The position numbers were made by a program, and so were the translations under genes. From Streptosporangiaceae bacterium (GTDB lineage: Bacteria; Actinomycetota; Actinomycetes; Streptosporangiales; Streptosporangiaceae): DNA of 5,858 nucleotides. Position 1 is the stretch's first letter; every line of letters begins with the position of its first letter. Location: assembly GCA_025934635.1 (NCBI GenBank), contig JAICWX010000452.1, forward strand, positions 1 to 5,858, given 5' to 3'. Under the pieces are notes generated by a model. That model was not told the origin of the DNA, ran no database searches, and was given only the letters and a program-made list of their open reading frames with translations. Positions 1-3,565 of this stretch are shown here, piece after piece.

Positions 1-90
1 CTGGCCGGGGACAGGCACGAAATACGTAGACTGACGGTGGAGCATGTCCTGGGACTGCTGCTAGGCCGGCTTCGGGAAGAGAGTTACTGA
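1..90 (+). CDS. cinA: C-terminal end of a CinA-family protein (partial, 5' end outside window)
   Basis: Frame 1 is open from the window edge to a TGA at 88-90 and encodes 29 residues ending in RLREESY. The fragment contains GDRHEIRR, then TVEHVLGLLLGRL. This resembles the end of the CinA C-terminal (nicotinamide-nucleotide amidohydrolase, PncC-like) domain, where a G-D-R-x-x-[IV]-R motif precedes a last amphipathic helix. CinA C-domains deamidate nicotinamide mononucleotide in the cytosol. The placement supports the call: in many actinomycetes cinA lies directly upstream of clgR on the same strand, often after pgsA. Only the last helix is visible, so the identification rests on a short motif plus gene order. 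No catalytic residue lies within the window. Confidence 0.6.
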   Translation: MAGDRHEIRRLTVEHVLGLLLGRLREESY

Positions 91-98
91 TTACAGCG

Positions 99-130
99 TT
101 ACGTTGGCAGCGAACACGAACTGGCATGAT
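99..130. promoter_or_regulatory. Candidate ClgR box and weak promoter upstream of clgR
   Basis: Between cinA and clgR, positions 99-116 read on the minus strand as TGTTCGCTGCCAACGTAA. This keeps the CGCY core and the spaced CG of the published ClgR operator (roughly CGCY-N4-GCG), but has about three mismatches to the full consensus. On the plus strand, TTGGCA (104-109) and CATGAT (125-130) resemble -35 and -10 hexamers, but the 15-bp spacer is short. ClgR is known to activate its own gene in Streptomyces and relatives, so a box about 90 bp before the clgR start is plausible. This is inference from a degenerate match. Confidence 0.25.
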
Positions 131-203
131 CTCGCGGACTCACGGTTAGTCCAGGTACGGTGGAGGTGTCGGCGGTTTCGGCCACGGGGAAGGGAGTGCG
201 GCG

Positions 204-611
204 ATGGTACTGCTCCGTCAGCTGCTAGGTGACGTGCTTCGTCGGCTGCGCTTGCGGCAGGGTCGGACGCTGCGGGAGGTCTCCGCCTCGGCACGCGTAT
301 CGCTCGGTTACCTATCGGAGGTCGAGCGCGGGCAGAAGGAAGCTTCTTCCGAGCTGCTCGCCGCGATCTGCGGCGCCCTCAACACGCCCTTGTCTCAGGT
401 GTTCCGTGAGGTGTCTGACAACTTCGCCCTGGCTGAGCTGCAGAGCGAGCCGGTTCTCGGCGGTCCTCGGGAGCCTGGCCTGCGGGTCCCCGCGGAGTCG
501 GGTGTCGGGCTGAACGGCGAGCGCGGCTTCGTGCCGATCAGCACCATGGGCTCGGACGGCGACGCGAGCCTGGAGTTCGCGGGCGACGCGCCCGGCATGG
601 TATCGGTCTGA
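204..611 (+). CDS. clgR: ClgR, XRE-family transcriptional activator of Clp protease genes
   Basis: The gene encodes 135 residues. The ATG at 204 follows a good ribosome site (AAGGGAG, 190-196) at 7-nt spacing, and the N-terminus [14 protein letters not shown] matches the family. Residues 9-66 form an XRE/HTH_3 domain: helix 2 is around TLREVSAS (22-29) and the recognition helix is in [17 protein letters not shown] (32-48), a segment nearly invariant in actinobacterial ClgR. In known ClgR proteins this domain activates clpP1P2, clpC and clgR during proteolytic or envelope stress. The tail after residue about 80 is low-complexity and ends in MVSV. Streptomyces ClgR is reported to end in two alanines that mark it for ClpP degradation, and these are absent here. 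The gene follows cinA by 113 bp and converges on the Rrf2 gene with only 31 bp between the stops. Confidence 0.9.
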   Translation: MVLLRQLLGDVLRRLRLRQGRTLREVSASARVSLGYLSEVERGQKEASSELLAAICGALNTPLSQVFREVSDNFALAELQSEPVLGGPREPGLRVPAESGVGLNGERGFVPISTMGSDGDASLEFAGDAPGMVSV

Positions 612-642
612 AGGTCGGCCAGGAAGCCGGAAAGCTGACGGC

Positions 643-1092
643 TCAGACCCAGGCGCTGGGGTTCTCCGTCAGGTGCCGGACCATGTCCGGCAGGGTCCCC
701 GACACGATGTCAGCCAGCGTTACCTGCTCGAGCACGGCCCGCTCGTTGGCCCGGAGCGCGATCCACACCTGCTGCAGGGGCTCGGCCACGCCCGGGTAGG
801 TGACATTCTCGGGACGCTCGCCCCGGACCCCGAGCAACTGGCCGTCAATGGCCCTGATGATGTCGGCCAGCGAGATCTCGGCCGCCGGGCGCGCCAGCCA
901 GAAACCGCCGTCCGGTCCGCGCTGGCTGCGGATGAGCCCGGCCCGCCTGAGCTGGGTCAGGATGGTCTCCAGGAACTTGCCCGGAATCTGCTGGGCACGG
1001 GCAAGCTGATCGGCCGTAACGTGGCCGGCGCTGGCCGCGGCCAGCTCGATCGCGGCACGCAGCGCATAGTCGGCTCGGGCAGACAATCGCAT
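643..1092 (-). CDS. Rrf2-family transcriptional regulator (cysteine-free)
   Basis: The gene encodes 149 residues. I start it at the ATG at 1092-1090 because Rrf2 proteins begin with the motif seen here, MRLSARADYALRA. A 19-residue upstream extension to 1149 looks non-native and would run past a good -10 box. The N-terminal winged helix-turn-helix spans residues 1-80: an HTH at about 25-48, recognition segment IPGKFLETILTQLRRAGLI (36-54), and wing SQRGPDGGFWLARP (56-69). An EISLADIIRAIDG dimerisation helix follows at 72-84. Family members act as dimeric cytosolic repressors or sensors. The protein contains no cysteine, so it cannot hold the cysteine-ligated Fe-S cluster of IscR or NsrR and must sense something else or act constitutively. 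It is divergent from the membrane-protein gene with a 114-bp gap, which may hold shared control sites. Its target is unknown. Confidence 0.9.
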   Translation of the reverse strand: MRLSARADYALRAAIELAAASAGHVTADQLARAQQIPGKFLETILTQLRRAGLIRSQRGPDGGFWLARPAAEISLADIIRAIDGQLLGVRGERPENVTYPGVAEPLQQVWIALRANERAVLEQVTLADIVSGTLPDMVRHLTENPSAWV

Positions 1093-1099
1093 GAGGGCT

Positions 1100-1105
1100 A
1101 TTATG
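1100..1105 (-). promoter_or_regulatory. -10 element of a likely leaderless rrf2-type transcript
   Basis: On the minus strand CATAAT (five of six matches to TATAAT) ends 7 nt before the A of the Rrf2 ATG at 1092. That spacing puts the transcription start at, or within a base or two of, the start codon. No Shine-Dalgarno-like sequence lies in the intervening AGCCCTC. Leaderless genes of this kind are common in actinomycetes. A matching -35 hexamer is not clear: CCAGAA lies at 17-nt spacing. Confidence 0.5.
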
Positions 1106-1150
1106 CACGTTCCCCATCGCTTTTCTGGCATTGCCCGGCTGGCCGTCACC

Positions 1151-1171
1151 GGTTGCCGTGTTCCGGTAACC
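1151..1171. promoter_or_regulatory. Inverted repeat in the divergent promoter region, candidate operator
   Basis: GGTTGCCG (1151-1158) and CGGTAACC (1164-1171) form an inverted repeat with one mismatch in eight and a 5-bp spacer. It lies in the 114-bp gap between the divergent Rrf2 and membrane-protein genes, 35 bp before the membrane-protein ATG. A weak sigma-70-like pair for the plus-strand gene overlaps it: TTGCCG at 1153-1158 and TAGCGG at 1176-1181, spacer 17. A dyad here would suit a dimeric repressor such as the neighbouring Rrf2 protein, but no binding consensus is known to me for this subgroup. Confidence 0.3.
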
Positions 1172-1206
1172 TCGCTAGCGGATGTCAGCGACCGGCCTGG
1201 GGGATC

Positions 1207-3144
1207 ATGTCCGAGCCAGAATCCGGGTCACGAGAAGAGCCGGTGGCCGCTTCGGCCGTGGCCGTGGCCGACGCCGGGGACACGCCGCCGAGCAGCCCCG
1301 GCCATGAGGCGGACGACTCCGAGCAGGGGCGCCGTCCGTGGTGGCGAGCCCGCTGGGTGATCCGGCTGGCCTGGCTCGCGGGCCTCATCGCCGTGGGCAT
1401 CGGGCTCTACCTGTGCTACCTGTACATATCCCGGACCGCGCGGGTCAGCTCGGATGGCGCGTCGAACGCGCTGCAAGCGTGGGCCATGCTGCACGGCAAC
1501 CCGATGCTGCGCGGCTGGACCGTCACCGACGTGTCCTTCTACACCACCGAGCTGCCCGAGTACGCGCTCGTGGAGCTGGTCCGCGGGCTGCAGGCCGATG
1601 TGCTGCACGTGTCCGCGGCGATCAGCTACACCCTGGTCGTGCTGACCGGGGCGATGCTCGCCCGCGGCCGCGCCACCGGCCGCGAGGGCGTCGTCCGGAT
1701 GCTCATCGCGGCCGGCATCATGATCGCGCCGCAGCTCGGTCCCGGCGTCTTCATCCTGGTCTTCCAGCCCGACCACATCGGCACCCAGGCGCCCCTGCTG
1801 CTGACCTGGCTGGTGCTCGACCGCTTCCCGCGCCGCTGGTACACCGCCGTCCTGATCTGCGTCATGCTGGTCTGGGTCGACATCGCCGACCAGCTGGCCC
1901 TGCTGATCGGGGTGGCCCCGCTGGCCGCGGTGTCCGGCATCCGGGCCTACCAGGCCCTGGTGCAGCGCCGCGAAAGCCTGCGGTCGGCCTGGTTCGACCT
2001 GTCGCTGGTGGCGGCGGCGGGCGCGTCGGTCGTGATCGCCGCGGAGGTGGTCAAGCAGATCGGCGCGCACGGCGGGTACTCCGTGCTCCCGGTACAGAAC
2101 GCGCTGGCCCCGGTCAGCGAGCTGTCGGCGCATTCCTGGCTGGCCGTGGAGAGCATCTTCGGGCTTTACGGCGCGGATTTCTTCGGCATCGCCGAACCCG
2201 GCCTGGACGCGGCCATCGCGTTCCTGCACCTGGTCGGCCTGGCCCTGGCCGTCGCCGGTCTCTGCCTCGTCCTGCGCCGCTTCTTCCGCTGCCCGGACCG
2301 GGTCGCCCAGATACTGACGGTCGGGATCCTCGTCAACGTGGCCGCCTACCTGCTCAGCACGGTGCCCACCACGTACTGGAGCGCCCGCGAGATGGCCGGC
2401 GTGCTGCCGGCCGGCGCCGTCCTGGCGGGCCGGATGCTCGGCCGCCGCCTGATGGCCGCCCGGCTGACCCCGGCCCTCGCCGTGGTGCTGGCCTGCTACC
2501 TGGCGGCGCTCGGCTACTCGGTCGCCCAGCCGTCCCGCCCCGCCATGACCCAGGACCTGGCCGACTGGCTCGTCGCGCACCACCTGACGTACGGCCTGAG
2601 CAGCTACGGCATCGCCAACACGACCACGCTGGCCAGCGGCGGCGCCGTCAGCGTCCGGTCGGTGCGCTTCTACAACAGCGATGTCGGCGCCGGCCCGTAC
2701 GAGTTCGACCAGAACTGGTACGACCCGAGCCGCCACTACGCCAACTTCGTGGTCGTGATGAACCCGCCGGTCCCGCTGGACCCGATCGCCCCCTGGCAGG
2801 TCCGCAACCGGTTCGGCCCGCCGGCCCACGTCTACGAATTCGGCCCGTACGTCATCCTGACCTACGACACCAACCTGCTCACCGACCTGAGCCCCTCCCT
2901 TCCCCCGCCACCCCAGCCCGGCGCCACCCCCGCCCCCGCAGCCACCCCCACCCCCGCCACCAGCCTGTTCCCCACAGCCACCCCCACCCACGCCCGCAAG
3001 CCGTCCCCCTCACCCACCCCCACCGGCACCACCAAGCTGTCTCCCTCACCCACCCCCACCGGCACCACCAAGCTGCCCTCCTCACCCACCCCTACTGGCA
3101 CCGCCACGCTGCCCCCCTCACCCACCCCCACCTCAACCCCGTAA
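1207..3144 (+). CDS. Polytopic membrane protein, GT-C glycosyltransferase-like, with Pro/Thr/Ser repeat tail
   Basis: The gene encodes 645 residues. The ATG at 1207 follows a G-rich ribosome site (about 1199-1203); the frame stays open upstream, but that stretch is antisense to the Rrf2 gene. Residues 1-44 are a disordered, acidic, Pro/Ala-rich cytoplasmic segment. About ten to eleven membrane helices follow, near 50-74, 132-152, 163-185, 192-206, 211-229, 230-245, 265-285, 335-356, 366-386, 396-412 and 421-438. The first outer loop carries SSDGASNALQAWAMLHGNP (81-99) and FYTTELPEY (111-119). Acidic residues there are typical of GT-C enzymes, which use lipid-phosphate sugar donors, but donor and acceptor cannot be read from sequence. 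An extracytoplasmic domain spans about 440-560. A Pro/Thr/Ser tail (563-645) follows and ends in 12-residue repeats, perhaps a cell-wall spacer. Its membrane location is firm; its enzymatic role is inference, and close relatives are usually annotated only as hypothetical membrane proteins. Confidence 0.8.
   Translation: MSEPESGSREEPVAASAVAVADAGDTPPSSPGHEADDSEQGRRPWWRARWVIRLAWLAGLIAVGIGLYLCYLYISRTARVSSDGASNALQAWAMLHGNPMLRGWTVTDVSFYTTELPEYALVELVRGLQADVLHVSAAISYTLVVLTGAMLARGRATGREGVVRMLIAAGIMIAPQLGPGVFILVFQPDHIGTQAPLLLTWLVLDRFPRRWYTAVLICVMLVWVDIADQLALLIGVAPLAAVSGIRAYQALVQRRESLRSAWFDLSLVAAAGASVVIAAEVVKQIGAHGGYSVLPVQNALAPVSELSAHSWLAVESIFGLYGADFFGIAEPGLDAAIAFLHLVGLALAVAGLCLVLRRFFRCPDRVAQILTVGILVNVAAYLLSTVPTTYWSAREMAGVLPAGAVLAGRMLGRRLMAARLTPALAVVLACYLAALGYSVAQPSRPAMTQDLADWLVAHHLTYGLSSYGIANTTTLASGGAVSVRSVRFYNSDVGAGPYEFDQNWYDPSRHYANFVVVMNPPVPLDPIAPWQVRNRFGPPAHVYEFGPYVILTYDTNLLTDLSPSLPPPPQPGATPAPAATPTPATSLFPTATPTHARKPSPSPTPTGTTKLSPSPTPTGTTKLPSSPTPTGTATLPPSPTPTSTP
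2892..2955 (-). other. Two adjacent G-quadruplex-forming motifs on the minus strand
   Basis: Read on the plus strand, C-runs lie at 2892-2895, 2897-2899, 2902-2906, 2911-2914 and 2917-2919 with linkers of 1 to 4 nt. A second set lies at 2927-2931, 2933-2937, 2945-2949 and 2951-2955 with linkers of 1, 7 and 1. Each set satisfies the usual rule of four runs of at least three G with loops up to seven on the minus strand. The region encodes the start of the Pro-rich tail, so the C-richness follows from proline and threonine codons, but the structure-forming potential on the template strand is real. Confidence 0.5.
3004..3141 (+). repeat. 36-bp in-frame tandem repeat (12 residues), four units, end of membrane-protein gene
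   Basis: The units are 3004-3039, 3040-3075, 3076-3111 and a 30-bp partial at 3112-3141. Units 1 and 2 both encode SPSPTPTGTTKL and differ at a single silent base (TCC versus TCT). Unit 3 encodes PSSPTPTGTATL and unit 4 PPSPTPTSTP, immediately before the stop codon. The near-identity of units 1 and 2 suggests a recent duplication, and the array may vary in copy number among strains. Looser Pro/Thr repeats precede it from about 2893. Confidence 0.9.
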
Positions 3145-3290
3145 CGCCGCCCCGTCAGCCACTCCTTACGCCGCCGTCGCGGTCGGCCAGCCAGCCCGCC
3201 CGATCTGGACCCCGGATTCCTGACATCAGCATTCGCATCCGCATCACAGTCCACACCCGTCACCGATCCGCCCCTCACCTCGCTCTCATC

Positions 3291-3350
3291 GACGACATTG
3301 ATGCTCCATTGATGTCGTTCCGGCGGCATTGATGCTCCATCGATGTCGTT
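3291..3350 (+). repeat. Tandem pair of near-identical 24-bp palindromic repeats (RNA hairpins)
   Basis: Copy 1 (3296-3319) and copy 2 (3327-3350) match at 23 of 24 positions and are separated by 7 bp, giving a 31-bp period. Each folds on itself around a CTC loop. In copy 1, arm CGACATTGATG (3293-3303) pairs with CATTGATGTCG (3307-3317) as 11 continuous pairs including two G-U, extendable by A-U and G-U. In copy 2, CGGCATTGATG (3324-3334) pairs with CATCGATGTCG (3338-3348). An alternative outer stem, CCGGC (3320-3324) with GCCGG (3352-3356), could replace its base. In minus-strand RNA the wobble pairs become C-A mismatches, so the structure favours transcripts of the membrane-protein gene. It may be a terminator, a 3' stabilising element or a dispersed repeat; no U-tract follows. 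Confidence 0.75.
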
Positions 3351-3506
3351 AGCCGGGCCACCGTGGACACGGCGGACTGACACCAGACGCCGCGAACAGC
3401 CTCAGGCGCACCACGAGCAGCACTCCGTCTCGCGAGCCGGACGCGCCGTCGAGCACGCGGGCCGGACGCTTCGCTGCGGACACACGAGCCGTACACGCCG
3501 CCGGGA

Positions 3507-3545
3507 GCGAAGGATCTCGAACTTCCTGCGTCCGGGATCCCTCGC
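3507..3545 (-). terminator. Candidate terminator hairpin downstream of the GH3 gene
   Basis: On the minus strand GCGAGGGATC (3545-3536) can pair with GATCCTTCGC (3516-3507) as 10 bp with one G-U, closing a 19-nt loop. It begins 20 nt after the GH3 stop codon, where a terminator is expected. There is no following U-tract, which is common in high-GC actinomycetes but weakens the call, and the loop is large. Confidence 0.35.
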
Positions 3546-3565
3546 GTCAGCAGAGGTTCCTCGTC

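Larger units (their letters stand above)
3145..3565. other. 421-bp intergenic region between convergent genes
   Basis: I see no credible gene here: open frames are short, lack ribosome sites and have no recognisable product. It holds a tandem hairpin pair (3291-3350), a small perfect inverted repeat CCGTG-GA-CACGG (3361-3372) and a longer imperfect stem just past the GH3 stop (3507-3545). Minor features are three GCATNC hexamers in a row (about 3230-3247) and TAACGCCGCC/TTACGCCGCC direct repeats at 3142-3151 and 3167-3176. As the meeting point of two convergent transcripts, the region must contain the terminators of both. Confidence 0.7.

Noticed and set aside
614..639. Terminator hairpin between clgR and the Rrf2 gene (GTCGGC with GCTGAC)
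   Set aside because: Only six pairs including a G-U, a 14-nt loop and no U-tract; too weak to call, though the 31-bp convergent gap leaves little other room.
673..1206. Upstream extension of the membrane-protein frame to position 673
   Set aside because: This stretch is exactly antisense to the well-supported Rrf2 gene, lacks family resemblance, and the ATG at 1207 has a G-rich ribosome site just before the natural N-terminus.
1228..2991. 587-residue open frame on the minus strand opposite the membrane-protein gene
   Set aside because: Its translation is a low-complexity Gly/Arg/Gln/His-rich string typical of antisense frames in high-GC DNA, while the plus strand encodes clear membrane helices.
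1338..3332. 664-residue plus-strand frame overlapping the membrane-protein gene
   Set aside because: Its composition is Arg/Pro/Gly-rich with no domain; it is a frame-shifted shadow of the real gene.
3291..3350. CRISPR-like array
   Set aside because: Only two repeats with a 7-bp spacer; far too short for CRISPR, and no cas genes are present.
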